In this document: positions 26,370-35,245 of the stretch, one piece after another | Position numbering within the stretch: the stretch's first letter is position 1 | How the letters are laid out: each line of letters begins with the position of its first letter | Source of the DNA: Lentisphaerae bacterium GWF2_49_21 | GTDB taxonomy: Bacteria > Verrucomicrobiota > Lentisphaeria > Victivallales > GWF2-50-93 | Assembly: GCA_001804805.1 (NCBI GenBank) | Contig: MHBH01000017.1 | Coordinates: 172,503-236,502, forward strand | Length of the DNA stretch: 64,000 nucleotides | Direction: 5' to 3' | The notes under the pieces: model-generated | Told to the model about the DNA's origin: nothing | The model's database searches: none | What the model saw: only the letters and a program-made list of their open reading frames with translations | Program-made: the position numbers and the translations under genes

Positions 26370-27329
26370 TTACACACCGTTTTTTTTTAGCTTTGTCAGC
26401 ATCATCGTCGCGAATTCGCGGATTTTTCCGCCGGGCGAGGATATTTTCATTCTTGATGCAGTTAGATCGGTCATGTTGAGTTCGGATGTCGCCTCCATGG
26501 TGCCGTTGAGTTTTTTCAGTTCGACCATAAGCTCGGTCCAGGTGGCGTAACGTTTATTCTTCTTTTTTTCAAGCATCCTGTTTATTGCCTTCGCGCAACG
26601 GTTGGAAATCCATGGGGCTTTCAATTTTATATCCAGGGGCTTCCTGTTCTCCTGCATCTCCATTAGTTTTGCAGGAGTGTCCTGATTGAAAGCCGGATGT
26701 CCGGCGAGTATCTCGTAGAAGACAAGCCCGAGACAGTACATGTCGGACTGGAAGTCCAGCTGTCTGTCTGCCCTGACCTGTTCGGGGCTCATATACTGGG
26801 GATTTCCCATGATGACACCTTTCAAGGTCTCCGTCATGCCTGCATCTCTTGATTTTGCAATTCCGAAATCTGTAAGCAGAGGACGGTCGTCCTTGGATAT
26901 CAATATTGTCTCAGGACAGATGTTCCTGTGGATTATTTTTTTAGATTCCCATGCATAGTTCAAGGCGTCAGCGATCGGAATAATAAGATTGACAGCTTCT
27001 GCTTCGGAGAGCTTTCCATATTTTGTCAGATAATCATTAAGGAAGAGACCTTCTTCGAATCTTGTGACAAGGAAGATGTTTCCATCCTCGCATTCGCCGG
27101 CCTTGTATGCGACAAGGATGTTTGGATGCTGGAGTGCGGCGGTCAGTTTCGCCCCCTGCATGAATCTCTGGTAAGTTTCCGCATCGGAGATCATGGATAC
27201 CGGGAGCATTCGTATCATCACCTGATGGTTGAGATTCGGATCAAATCCGATATAAAGCTCCTCGCCCAGCCGTCCAGTGCCGTGCCTTTCAAGAATCTCA
27301 TATTCGTAGCCGGTTAATTCAGAATTCAT
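26370..27329 (-). CDS. Ser/Thr protein kinase-like protein, probable pseudokinase
   Basis: The fold of a Hanks-type kinase is clear: glycine loop GTGRLGE (17-23), HPNIL, DFG (154-156), GNPQYMSPEQ activation-segment end, and DMYCLGLVFYEIL. Key catalytic residues are changed. The VAIK lysine is Arg40 (MIRML), the helix-C glutamate position reads QGA (58-60), and the catalytic loop HRDxKxxN reads HRNICPET, losing Asp, Lys and Asn. It probably binds nucleotide or a partner without normal phosphotransfer. No membrane helix or sensor domain follows the kinase domain; the 60-residue tail is low in features. It stands alone. Confidence 0.85.
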   Translation of the reverse strand: MNSELTGYEYEILERHGTGRLGEELYIGFDPNLNHQVMIRMLPVSMISDAETYQRFMQGAKLTAALQHPNILVAYKAGECEDGNIFLVTRFEEGLFLNDYLTKYGKLSEAEAVNLIIPIADALNYAWESKKIIHRNICPETILISKDDRPLLTDFGIAKSRDAGMTETLKGVIMGNPQYMSPEQVRADRQLDFQSDMYCLGLVFYEILAGHPAFNQDTPAKLMEMQENRKPLDIKLKAPWISNRCAKAINRMLEKKKNKRYATWTELMVELKKLNGTMEATSELNMTDLTASRMKISSPGGKIREFATMMLTKLKKNGV

Positions 27330-27474
27330 TATTAAAGCGTTTCCACATTAGTTAAGTGCTTCCTTTTCAATATAATTTCAAAAATTAATATGGCAAGCGC
27401 CTTGACAAAATTATTAAATCTAATAAATTAAATATTTATGGCAAACTGGTGACGTGCCTTTTAAAGGGGGCTTT

Positions 27475-28089
27475 ATGAAAACATCTTTGAATGATATACG
27501 GAATCTTGCAAAGGATTTGGAGTTGAAGCGGAAGGAATATCAGAATACTCAGAATGCAGAAAAATGCAGGGAATATAGCCGTCTTCATGCCGAGGCGCTG
27601 AAGAATAAAAGTAAGATTCAGAAGAATATTGCATCTTCAAAATTCGTTCAGGTGGAAACCTTCATTTCACGGATAAGATTCGACTATATAGCCATTTCAA
27701 TCCTCTTCTTAGTCATCGCCTCTGAAACCTTCTATCTCTATAAAACAGGAATCATCAGCGCACCATCCTATGGGAAGTATGCCGTAAAGAACCTTCCGGA
27801 TGAAACAAAAAACAATGATATTGCGTCAAGCATCGACAGGCTTATCCAGGATGTGAAGTCGGAGAATGCAAATGAATCCCTTTCAAAGCTTTTCAATACG
27901 AATAATCCCGACAAGATAAGAAGTTTCATAACTGAGACGGATAAAATCAATGTCCAGAACGTCGTATACGTGAAAAATGAGCACTGCTATTATGCAAGCG
28001 CCCTGACCAACAGGGACAGGACCGTCACCCTGAAATTCGATCAGCTTGCCGGCGACTGCAGGATAAGCTCAATTGATATAGAAGATTAA
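27475..28089 (+). CDS. Hypothetical membrane protein with N-terminal coiled coil
   Basis: The 204-aa protein starts at ATG 27475 directly after a GGGGG Shine-Dalgarno. Residues 1-60 are charged and coiled-coil-like (NLAKDLELKRKEYQNTQNAEK), a membrane helix spans about 72-90 (YIAISILFLVIASETFYLY), and about 110 residues follow in the periplasm. The last part (VQNVVYVKNEHCYYASALTNRDRTVTLKFDQL) looks beta-rich. No family is recognised. A hairpin follows its stop codon. Confidence 0.65.
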   Translation: MKTSLNDIRNLAKDLELKRKEYQNTQNAEKCREYSRLHAEALKNKSKIQKNIASSKFVQVETFISRIRFDYIAISILFLVIASETFYLYKTGIISAPSYGKYAVKNLPDETKNNDIASSIDRLIQDVKSENANESLSKLFNTNNPDKIRSFITETDKINVQNVVYVKNEHCYYASALTNRDRTVTLKFDQLAGDCRISSIDIED

Positions 28090-28112
28090 TTTCGGACTTG
28101 TCCGAAATTAAT
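28085..28112. terminator. Hairpin at gene end
   Basis: ATTAATTTCGGAC and GTCCGAAATTAAT form a perfect 13-bp stem with a 2-nt loop overlapping the stop codon at 28087-28089. Confidence 0.65.
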
Positions 28113-28135
28113 ATCAATGGGGAAAGGCTTTTCAA

Positions 28136-29062
28136 ATGAAAATCGGAAATCGGAAATTGAAAATTGGAAATCGTTTTACACTCATCGAACTGCTCGTCGT
28201 GATCGGGATAATCTTCGTATTGATCGGCATACTTCTGCCGGCCATCTATATCGCGAAGAAGAAGTCAAAAGGGACTTTATGCATGGCGAACATGAAGCAG
28301 ATCGCTGTCGGATTCACAATGTATGCCGATGACTACGCCGGCACTATGGTCGCTGGAAGGATGCCAAGCGGAGTATATGACGTGGGAAACGGCATGAAGT
28401 TCAAGCCAAGATGGTATGCCCAGATCGGTGTTTCCGCCAAGTTCTATGCGTTCAGCAATCCCGATCCTCTTGCGGCCGGCGACAACACGCAGCGCGTCGA
28501 CAACAAGATTTTCATCTGTCCGCAGGCCGATCCCACCACCTCCCTCGACCGTGACAACGGAAGAAATTATTCATACGGATACAACTTCCAGTTCCTCGGA
28601 AATTCCAGGCTCAACAGTTCCACTTCAAAATATATAAGCTTCCCGCGCAAGATAAGTTCAGTCAGGAATCTTGACAGCACGGTTGTCTTTGCCGACTGCA
28701 TGGGCACTGCCGCGGGAAAAGCGACTTCAGCAAGACAACCCTATGATGCCGTCCTGCAGGGTGGAACTGCGAACGGCGACAGCAAGATTGGAAACCATGC
28801 CTGGGCACTGGATCCGCCGCGTCTTGTCGCCGGAAGCAGCGACTACTGCAATGACAGCAGCAGGAATCCAGCGAGCCGCTCCGCTCCCTATGCTGTTCAT
28901 TCGAAACTTGCGAACATCGCATTTCTGGACGGGCACGTCGATACGCTAAGCCTTCTGGATCTTGGATATATCGTCAAGTCCGACGGTGCTGTGGACGTGA
29001 ACGGGCACAACAAGATGTTCTCAGGAACTGCGAACGACGATGATCCACCGGCGATCAACTGA
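28136..29062 (+). CDS. Type II pseudopilin with H-X9-DG motif
   Basis: The prepilin signal RFTLIELLVVIGII (from residue 13) is followed by a long hydrophobic helix and then a globular domain. Near the C-terminus HSKLANIAFLDG is an exact H-X9-DG motif, the mark of a large family of prepilin-like proteins abundant in Planctomycetes and Lentisphaerae. It is presumably processed by a prepilin peptidase and placed in the envelope; its role is unknown. The 12 residues before the signal (MKIGNRKLKIGN) repeat because the DNA there is a GGAAATCGGAAAT-type repeat. A hairpin follows the stop. Confidence 0.88.
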   Translation: MKIGNRKLKIGNRFTLIELLVVIGIIFVLIGILLPAIYIAKKKSKGTLCMANMKQIAVGFTMYADDYAGTMVAGRMPSGVYDVGNGMKFKPRWYAQIGVSAKFYAFSNPDPLAAGDNTQRVDNKIFICPQADPTTSLDRDNGRNYSYGYNFQFLGNSRLNSSTSKYISFPRKISSVRNLDSTVVFADCMGTAAGKATSARQPYDAVLQGGTANGDSKIGNHAWALDPPRLVAGSSDYCNDSSRNPASRSAPYAVHSKLANIAFLDGHVDTLSLLDLGYIVKSDGAVDVNGHNKMFSGTANDDDPPAIN

Positions 29063-29087
29063 TAAATTTTTCAGACGAAAAATTTAT
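29062..29087. terminator. AT-rich hairpin after pseudopilin gene
   Basis: ATAAATTTTTC pairs with GAAAAATTTAT around AGAC, starting at the last base of the stop codon. It closely resembles 8107-8131. Confidence 0.65.
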
Positions 29088-29596
29088 AAAAGCATGCCGG
29101 AGACCTCGCAGACGAGGCGGTGCATGACAAGGATCTGCTTCCTCGAAACCTGTGGCTGAAGCCCTATCTACCATACGCATTTTGGCCATACTGAAAGTTG
29201 GCCTATTGCAGCTATGAAAAATTATAACAAATGTTTTTGTCGATGCTTTTAAAGTAGTTTGCGATCTCCGAGCGCAAGAAACAGGTTGTATGTTGGCATG
29301 GCACCAATGCCTTCTCTTTACGCATGGAATGCGTTAGGTAATAAAGCCTATGGTTTCAACCATAGGTATTGAATCCCAAAATATGATTTGCCCTGAAGGG
29401 GCAGGGTATACTCCGTCCCTACAGGACGAATCATTTTCTTATTTAGGTCCTGTGGTTGAAACCACAGGACTATATTACTCAATCCCTTCAGGATTCATCA
29501 GGACGGATATCTGGATATAACATGGTAAACATTAACGTATTATATCTTAAGTTAACGGCATTGGCATGGCGCCGTCTTCCCTTTCTTGCCGTCCCT
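29088..29596. other. Intergenic repeat-rich region
   Basis: No gene is seen. Most of it is the palindrome group at 29149-29505. A GGGGGCTTGCCCCC hairpin at about 29610-29625 lies just beyond, inside the 3' end of the ankyrin gene. Confidence 0.5.
29149..29505. repeat. Nested palindrome element (CCTRTGGTTTCAACC family)
   Basis: The left arm (CCTGTGGCTGAAGCCC then CTATCTACCATACGCAT) is homologous to the left arm of 5297-5626. To the right, CTTTACGCATGGAATGCG (about 29317) matches the complement of 5637-5656. CCTATGGTTTCAACCATAGG (29347-29366) and CCTGTGGTTGAAACCACAGG (29449-29468) follow, with a CCCTGAAGGGGCAGGG hairpin between. Confidence 0.8.
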
Positions 29597-30409
29597 TCAC
29601 TTTGGCAATTGCGGGGGCTTGCCCCCGATCCCATTCTTCAAATAATCCGAAGGTTTTCTCTTATAAATATCAATGGCATCTTTGTCGGCACCATTTTGTA
29701 ATAACAATTCAGCAAGTTCTCTCCTATCTCTAATTTGGGCATAATGTAAAGGAGTTTGCCCCCTTGAATCTCTCAAGTTGGGGTTTGCCTCCTTAGAAAG
29801 CAAATCTTTCACTATCGCATGGTTGTTCATTAGAATCGCAAAATGCAACGGCGTGCATTTCCCGGAGCCCAATCTATTAACATCATCTCCGGATGAAAGC
29901 AGAACGTCCAGGCATTCTATCTGGTTGTTAATAACAGCAATATGTATCGGATAAAAACCGCCTTTAATTTTGTGTTCCATAATACTTTTATCTTTCAAAA
30001 TCATGGAGGCAACTTCGTTAACGTCACCCAGCCCGCAAAACGAGAAGAAATCCTTGGGATATCCATTTTGAATTAAAAGCTCTGTAAAATCTTTGGCTCC
30101 ATTACATAATGAAATATCAATGGCTGTACTCCCGGATTTTGTCCTTGCCGATAAGTCAGAACGAAATTTGATAAGAAGTTTGCCAAGCTTGCAGTCTCCG
30201 TAGTTTGCGGCAAAATGAATTGGCCTCCATTCTTCTTCATTCATCTTTATGTTGGCAAGGGATGGTGTCTTTGATAACATTTCTTCCAGTTTTCCAACAT
30301 CCCTTTTTGATATTGCTGCTTTCAGACTCTCCACGTTGTCATCTTGGCAACCGCTACCCATCAAGACAAAAAGCACGGAAATAATTATCTCTGGAAATCT
30401 GATTTTCAT
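29597..30409 (-). CDS. Ankyrin-repeat lipoprotein
   Basis: A lipoprotein signal with lipobox MGSGC (Cys about residue 21 from ATG 30409) precedes about 240 residues of ankyrin repeats. Clear repeats are RPIHFAANYGDCKLGKLLI, YPIHIAVINNQIECLDVLL, TPLHFAILMNNHAIVKDLL and TPLHYAQIRDRRELAELLL. It is probably membrane-anchored, facing the periplasm, and used for protein binding; no partner can be named. The last residues (GGKPPQLPK) are encoded by a GGGGGCTTGCCCCC palindrome, so a repeat appears to have extended the reading frame. ATG 30409 is chosen over the GTG at 30424. Confidence 0.85.
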   Translation of the reverse strand: MKIRFPEIIISVLFVLMGSGCQDDNVESLKAAISKRDVGKLEEMLSKTPSLANIKMNEEEWRPIHFAANYGDCKLGKLLIKFRSDLSARTKSGSTAIDISLCNGAKDFTELLIQNGYPKDFFSFCGLGDVNEVASMILKDKSIMEHKIKGGFYPIHIAVINNQIECLDVLLSSGDDVNRLGSGKCTPLHFAILMNNHAIVKDLLSKEANPNLRDSRGQTPLHYAQIRDRRELAELLLQNGADKDAIDIYKRKPSDYLKNGIGGKPPQLPK

Positions 30410-30479
30410 TGCTGCAGCCCGCACTCTCTTTTCGCTTTCTCTATGTTCAATACATGGTCTGTCATTGGATGTTCGATGT

Positions 30480-31511
30480 TCAGAGTATATCCTTCAGCCC
30501 TGTCCTGAATGCCGCTTCGGCATGGTAGATTATTTTCGCCATTGTCTCCACTACCTTTACAGGATACTTACCGACCGCGGTCTCTCCGGAAAGCATCACG
30601 GCGTCCGCACCGTCAAGTACTGCGTTGGCGACATCTGTGACTTCCGCTCTGGTCGGGAAAAGGTTTTCAGTCATGGATTCAAGCATCTGAGTCGCTACTA
30701 TGACGGTCTTCCTGTAGTAGACCGCAAGCGCGACAAGCCGTTTCTGGAGGATTGGCAGGGCGGCGATAGGCGTGCAGACGCCCAGGTCTCCGCGTGCGAC
30801 CATGATCCCGTCAGCGGCCTTGATGATGGCTTCGATGTTCTTGACGCCGGACGGATCCTCGATTTTGGCTATTATCTTCGCGGAACTGCCGTGTTTAGCA
30901 AGTGCCTTCCTGAGCTCTGTGATGGTGTCGTCATTCCTCACGAATGAAGCCGCGACGATGTCGAACGGCTCTCCTGCGAGTTCCGCAATTGCCTGGCGGT
31001 CCTCGTCGACCAGCGGCGGGAAGTTCGTGAGATCCTTCGAGAACGCGACTCCTTTCCTCGGATTCAAAATTCCTTCCGATTCGCTTTGCACCACTACGCC
31101 GCAGGAAGAAACTTCCGTGACCTTGAACTCGAGTTTGCCGTCATCGACCAGCACGAGCATGCCGGGTTCAGCCATTGAGAAATCGACGCCTCTGGGAAGT
31201 TCGAGGCTTGGCATGGTGCTCCTGAATCCCGCGGCTGATCCTGTGAAGAACATCTTTTCGCCAACCTTGACGCCGAAAGGCAGCTGGATATTTGAATCGC
31301 CTATGCGGAGCTTGGGGCCGGGGAGATCTATCATTACAACTGCACCAAGATCCTTCGCTTTCCTGATGGAAGCCCTGTGTGTTTCCCTGTCGGAATGCGA
31401 AAGATTTATCCTGAATATGTCGACTCCGGCTTCGATGAGGGATTTCATTGTCCTCACGTCGGAGCTTGCGGGCCCGATTGTGGCGATTATCTGTGTCCTG
31501 GCGTTTTCCAT
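30480..31511 (-). CDS. pyk: Pyruvate kinase, short form lacking the C-terminal domain
   Basis: Pyruvate kinase transfers phosphate from PEP to ADP in glycolysis. The catalytic barrel is complete: ARTQIIATIGPAS, RINLSHS, DLPGPKLRIG, KIEDPSGVKN with the catalytic Lys and metal Glu, IMVARGDLGV, and the signature-following ATQMLESM...PTRAEVTDVANAVLDGADAVMLSGETAVGKYP. At 343 aa it stops just after this, so the allosteric C-terminal domain (about 130 residues) is absent. The stop codon is clean and no remnant follows, so this looks like a natural short form. GGGG precedes the ATG. Confidence 0.9.
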   Translation of the reverse strand: MENARTQIIATIGPASSDVRTMKSLIEAGVDIFRINLSHSDRETHRASIRKAKDLGAVVMIDLPGPKLRIGDSNIQLPFGVKVGEKMFFTGSAAGFRSTMPSLELPRGVDFSMAEPGMLVLVDDGKLEFKVTEVSSCGVVVQSESEGILNPRKGVAFSKDLTNFPPLVDEDRQAIAELAGEPFDIVAASFVRNDDTITELRKALAKHGSSAKIIAKIEDPSGVKNIEAIIKAADGIMVARGDLGVCTPIAALPILQKRLVALAVYYRKTVIVATQMLESMTENLFPTRAEVTDVANAVLDGADAVMLSGETAVGKYPVKVVETMAKIIYHAEAAFRTGLKDIL

Positions 31512-31853
31512 AAATCCCCTGTGTTTTATATCAATATATGCCCTGAGGCATGTTTTTCACTGGAGCTGATTTCGAAACTACCGATTTATACGACGTTATT
31601 CTCTTTCAAGAACGTGCACATCCTCCGCAGGAACCTGTCGGACTTATAAATGGCGTTTTTGCTTGTAGCGGCCTACTGCGGAGGCCGCAGTTTAATCAAT
31701 AAGAAACTTTTACCGGTTAAGTAGGGCGGTCATTCCTGGCCGCCATCTTGTCGGGCTGGAAAGCCCGACCTACTTCAGAGTCAAGTTTCAAAGGAGTAGC
31801 GCATGTTTGCGCGTTCTTAGGTGTTTTGACTGATGATTTTGCGTGCCGATTCA
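31512..31853. other. Intergenic region with hairpin pairs
   Basis: No gene is seen. It contains a GCGGCCTACTGCGGAGGCCGC palindrome (31668-31688) and the hairpin-pair element 31719-31775. Confidence 0.5.
31719..31775. repeat. Hairpin-pair element with AAGTAGG arms
   Basis: AAGTAGG and CCTACTT arms enclose GGCGGTCATTCCTGGCCGCC and TCGGGCTGGAAAGCCCGA. The second hairpin resembles those at 8302-8317 and 52297-52316. Confidence 0.75.
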
Positions 31854-33005
31854 TCACCTTCTCGACGTCAGCATGTACTGAAGCCTGAGGAGAAACCAGG
31901 TGCTGTGATAAGCAAGTGTGTTGAAGAGGCGCATCAGGTAATTACCGCTCCGGCTGTGCTCAACCTCGGTTATTTTCCTGCATTTTGAAATTATTTCCCG
32001 TTCCAGCTCCTCCCGGAACTGCGCTGAAAAGGATCTGTCGTCGATATCGATGTTCATTTCCAGGCTCAGGTAGTCGCTCAGTGCGTTTGGGTTATATGAG
32101 CCGATGGTGCACCATGACGAATCGACGATTGCGGCTTTGCCGTGAAGTACAGTCTGCTTCCATTCGTAGATTTCAACACCGTGCAGCAGCAGCAGCGAGT
32201 AGAGATGGTCGGTTGCATGCTTGATGAGAGGCACGTCTGAAATGCCGGGGAGTACGAGGACGACGCGCACACCGCGCTTGCGTGCCTTGAGCAGGAGTCT
32301 CATGAAACGGTATCCCGGCAGGAAGTATGGAGCGAGCATCAGGACTTCTCTGCTGGAATTCCGGAGCATGTCAAGGTACGTGGCAGAGATATGCACCTTG
32401 CTTCGGAACCAGTCGTTGCGGCTTGTCCTGGCGCGGACGGATCCGCTTTCGGACGGAATCTTGAGCGGAGCTTTCCGGAACTGGCGTTTCCATCTCTCGC
32501 GGCATGCTTTTTCCATTTCAGCGCAGAGCGGACCGCGGATCTGGACTCCGAAATCCAGCCACGGTGCTTCGGTGCCGGAACCACGGTAGCTGTTTGAAAT
32601 GTTCAATCCGGCTATGAGTGCAATTTCTTCGTCGGCGACGAAAATCTTATGGTGCATCTTCCTCTCGAGGCTGAAATTCATCCATAGGAAAGGCGAGAAC
32701 TTGCGGATATGGATTCCGCAGCTGTCCATTTCCTGGATGGTGACGGAACTGAAATCCTGTGAGCCGAACGCATCAAGGACCACATAGACCTGCACCCCGC
32801 GGGCGGCCGCCTCCTTCAGCAGATTTATGATGCGTATGCCTGTGTCATCGGGCTCAAAGATGTAGATCTGCAGATGGATCAGGGCTTTTGCGTTCCGGAT
32901 ATGGGTTTCGAGAGCGGTAAAAAATTCCTCTCCGCTGTGGAGCAGCTTCACGTCATTGCCGTCCACGTAGCGTCCAAGCCAGCGTTTTGTCTTTTTCCAG
33001 ATCAT
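31854..33005 (-). CDS. Phospholipase D-family protein, cardiolipin synthase (ClsB-like)
   Basis: Two HKD motifs are present: HHKIFVADEEI (about residue 117) and LHGKAAIVDSSW (about residue 300), each with downstream GLNISN or GSYNPNALS. The order and the 383-aa length without N-terminal membrane helices match the ClsB type of cardiolipin synthase, which joins two phospholipids or phosphatidylglycerol and another alcohol at the inner membrane. Other PLD-family reactions cannot be excluded. CAGGTG precedes the ATG. It stands alone. Confidence 0.88.
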   Translation of the reverse strand: MIWKKTKRWLGRYVDGNDVKLLHSGEEFFTALETHIRNAKALIHLQIYIFEPDDTGIRIINLLKEAAARGVQVYVVLDAFGSQDFSSVTIQEMDSCGIHIRKFSPFLWMNFSLERKMHHKIFVADEEIALIAGLNISNSYRGSGTEAPWLDFGVQIRGPLCAEMEKACRERWKRQFRKAPLKIPSESGSVRARTSRNDWFRSKVHISATYLDMLRNSSREVLMLAPYFLPGYRFMRLLLKARKRGVRVVLVLPGISDVPLIKHATDHLYSLLLLHGVEIYEWKQTVLHGKAAIVDSSWCTIGSYNPNALSDYLSLEMNIDIDDRSFSAQFREELEREIISKCRKITEVEHSRSGNYLMRLFNTLAYHSTWFLLRLQYMLTSRR

Positions 33006-33307
33006 TGTTCACCTGTGGAAAGATAATCAAGGGAGGGGGATTATCAAGGAGGGTGAAAATGGAAACTTGAAATTCGAAACTCGTAATGGAGCGCTGGCCT
33101 CCGGCCGGCATTAAATGTAGTACAGGCGTCTCGCCTGTAATTTATTTCTTGTCAGGGAAAGCCGGTCCTGGATTTATGAAAAGAGACACAGGCGAGACGC
33201 CTGTATCACATTGAAAGAAATCCATGAAAATCCTGTCTCGGGGCAATAAAGCAGGGATAATTGCCGTTGCATAGGGAATGAAGTTAATAAATATATATGG
33301 AGGAAGT
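33006..33307. other. Intergenic region with GGCGTCTCGCC palindrome pair
   Basis: No gene is seen; it contains the element 33116-33210 and short GAAA-rich repeats near 33062-33085. Confidence 0.5.
33116..33210. repeat. Paired GGCGTCTCGCC palindromes
   Basis: TACAGGCGTCTCGCCTGTA (33121-33139) and ACAGGCGAGACGCCTGT (33188-33204) are mirror copies about 48 bp apart with TGTAG and TATCACA flanks, as at 18091-18168. Confidence 0.8.
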
Positions 33308-33892
33308 ATGAGAAAACTGTTATTGCTGATTGCCTTGTGCATGATGTCCGGATTTGCTGTGATGGCCCAGGATGCCCCGGTTGCTCCTGCCGATGCTGGC
33401 AAGGATGCCAAGGGCGATGCCGGCAGAGGCCGTGCCGAACAGATGAGGGCCATGGCTATCGAGCAGCTCAGGGAGACAGAACCCGCCAAGTTCGAGGAAC
33501 TCAAGAAGCTGAAACAGGATAATCCCGAGGAGTTCCAGAAGCAAGTTGAGGAAATCAAAAACAAGATGAAGGAGAAGTTCGACAAGGAAAGGGAAGACTT
33601 CAAGGTGCTTGTCGACAAGTACCGCGAGACCAAGACTGATGAGGCGCTGGCCGCGGTCAAGACAAAGATGCAGGAATATGCCCAGAAGAGGATTGAAATG
33701 CAGAAGAAGCAGATCGCTGAGATGGAGAAAAAACTTGCCGAAGCCAAGGCCAGGATCGCCGAAACAGAAAAGGACATGCAGGCAAAGATAGATGAACGAC
33801 TCAAGACCATCATAGATGGAAAAGCCCCCGGCAATGATGGCAAGGACAAAAAGGATGGAAAGGACGAAAAGAAGGACGAGAAGGCGGAATAA
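33308..33892 (+). CDS. Exported coiled-coil protein
   Basis: ATG 33308 follows GGAGGAAGT directly and opens a signal peptide (RKLLLLIALCMMSGFAVMAQ). The mature protein is almost entirely charged coiled coil (EEFQKQVEEIKNKMKEKF; QKKQIAEMEKKLAEAKARI) with an acidic Gly/Ala-rich start and a Lys/Asp-rich tail (KDKKDGKDEKKDEK). It is presumably periplasmic; similar proteins act as chaperones or structural spacers, but no function can be assigned. A strong terminator follows. Confidence 0.7.
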   Translation: MRKLLLLIALCMMSGFAVMAQDAPVAPADAGKDAKGDAGRGRAEQMRAMAIEQLRETEPAKFEELKKLKQDNPEEFQKQVEEIKNKMKEKFDKEREDFKVLVDKYRETKTDEALAAVKTKMQEYAQKRIEMQKKQIAEMEKKLAEAKARIAETEKDMQAKIDERLKTIIDGKAPGNDGKDKKDGKDEKKDEKAE

Positions 33893-33906
33893 CATTCTGA
33901 AATCAT

Positions 33907-33949
33907 AAAAATCCTTCGGCATGCAATTGCATCCCGAAGGATTTTTTTT
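33907..33949 (+). terminator. Rho-independent terminator
   Basis: AAAAATCCTTCGG pairs with CCGAAGGATTTTT around a 14-nt loop containing GCAATTGC, followed by a T run, 15 bp after the stop codon of the coiled-coil gene. Confidence 0.85.
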
Positions 33950-34027
33950 ATTGAAAAATTTAAAATCCATAGTAATCTTTACCTTTCGGAAAAATTTGAA
34001 TTCAATATAAGGAAAGGCTGTAAAAAG

Positions 34028-35104
34028 ATGAAGATTCAATTTAAGAAAGATTGTGCATGGTCGCTTCTCGTACCTACCAGCATGGGCGTGAGGATCACTC
34101 CGGTCGGCGGACCTGTGCACTGCAGCGACACCTATTACATGCAGGCGACAAGTGCAGAGACAAATGTTGTGAGCATCTCGTCATTCCTCGGATTGCCGGT
34201 GAAAGTCCTGACCAAGTTTGTGAAGGACAGCCCGATCTCCCGTTTCATCAAGGATGACTTGTCCAAACGCCACATCAGCTATGAAGGAAAGGAAGTCGAT
34301 CAGGGCGGACCCTGGGGATTCCGACACCAGTTCAACATAGCTGACAGCGGATTCGGCTCCCGCGGACCACGCGTCCATAACGACCGGGCCGGGGAAGTCG
34401 GACTCACTCTCAACGTCAAGGAATTCGACCTTGACCGCATTTTCGGGAAGGAAGGAGTCCAGATAGTGCATCTTTCCGGGCTGATCGCCGCGTTGTCGCC
34501 CGACACAAGTAATTTCTGCCTTGAACTCGCCAGGGCGGCAAAAAAATATGGCACGAGGATTTCCTTCGACCTCAACTACCGTGCATCTTTCTGGAAAGGG
34601 CGTGAAAAGGAGCTCAGCGGGATCTTCCGCGAGATTGCAAGCCTTTCAGACATCCTGGTCGGGAACGAGGAGGATTTCCAGCTCTGTCTTGGCATCGAAG
34701 GTCCTGAAGCCGGCGGGAAAGATCTCAAGGAGCAGATCGACAATTTCAAGGTCATGATTGACAGGGCCAGGAAGAAATTTCCGAAGACTCTAGTTTTTGC
34801 TACGACATTGCGCGAAGTCATCAATACGAACCGCCATCTCTGGGGTGCCATCATGTCCGAAGGTAAGAACTGGCATGTGGTCGAACCCCGCGAAATAGCC
34901 GTCCTCGACCGCATTGGCGGAGGAGACGGATTCGTCGGCGGAATGCTGTATGCCGTCCTCAAGGGCTGGGAAGCGGAAAAGTGGATCCAGTTCGGCTGGG
35001 CCAGCGGAGCTCTTGCAGTGACAGCCCTCACGGACTATGCGCAGCCTGCCGATGAAGAACAGGTGTGGAGCATCTGGAAAGGCAACGCCCGCGTCAGGCG
35101 CTGA
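34028..35104 (+). CDS. PfkB-family sugar kinase (2-keto-3-deoxygluconate kinase-like)
   Basis: The ribokinase fold is shown by the C-terminal PfkB signature DRIGGGDGFVGGMLYAVLKG, whose Asp is the catalytic base, and by SFDLNYRASFWKGREKEL, a block typical of KdgK-type enzymes. These phosphorylate KDG in uronate and pectin breakdown. The N-terminal half has the substrate lid (ETNVVSISSFLGLPVKVLTKF). The substrate is inferred; other sugar acids are possible. It is not next to other uronate genes. Confidence 0.8.
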   Translation: MKIQFKKDCAWSLLVPTSMGVRITPVGGPVHCSDTYYMQATSAETNVVSISSFLGLPVKVLTKFVKDSPISRFIKDDLSKRHISYEGKEVDQGGPWGFRHQFNIADSGFGSRGPRVHNDRAGEVGLTLNVKEFDLDRIFGKEGVQIVHLSGLIAALSPDTSNFCLELARAAKKYGTRISFDLNYRASFWKGREKELSGIFREIASLSDILVGNEEDFQLCLGIEGPEAGGKDLKEQIDNFKVMIDRARKKFPKTLVFATTLREVINTNRHLWGAIMSEGKNWHVVEPREIAVLDRIGGGDGFVGGMLYAVLKGWEAEKWIQFGWASGALAVTALTDYAQPADEEQVWSIWKGNARVRR

Positions 35105-35245
35105 AAAGCAATATCAAGTAAAACTTCAGAATTATTTTGACAGGATTACCCGCCGTCGCCTTACTGGCTATGGCGCGGCAAGCAGGATTTTCAGGATTTA
35201 TTGAATTCAATTTATCCAGTCAATCCAGTTATCCTGTCAATTGTT

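Noticed and set aside
33320..34120. 266-codon frame antisense to the coiled-coil gene
   Set aside because: The Leu-rich translation is the complement of a Lys/Glu-rich coiled coil, and it crosses a strong terminator.
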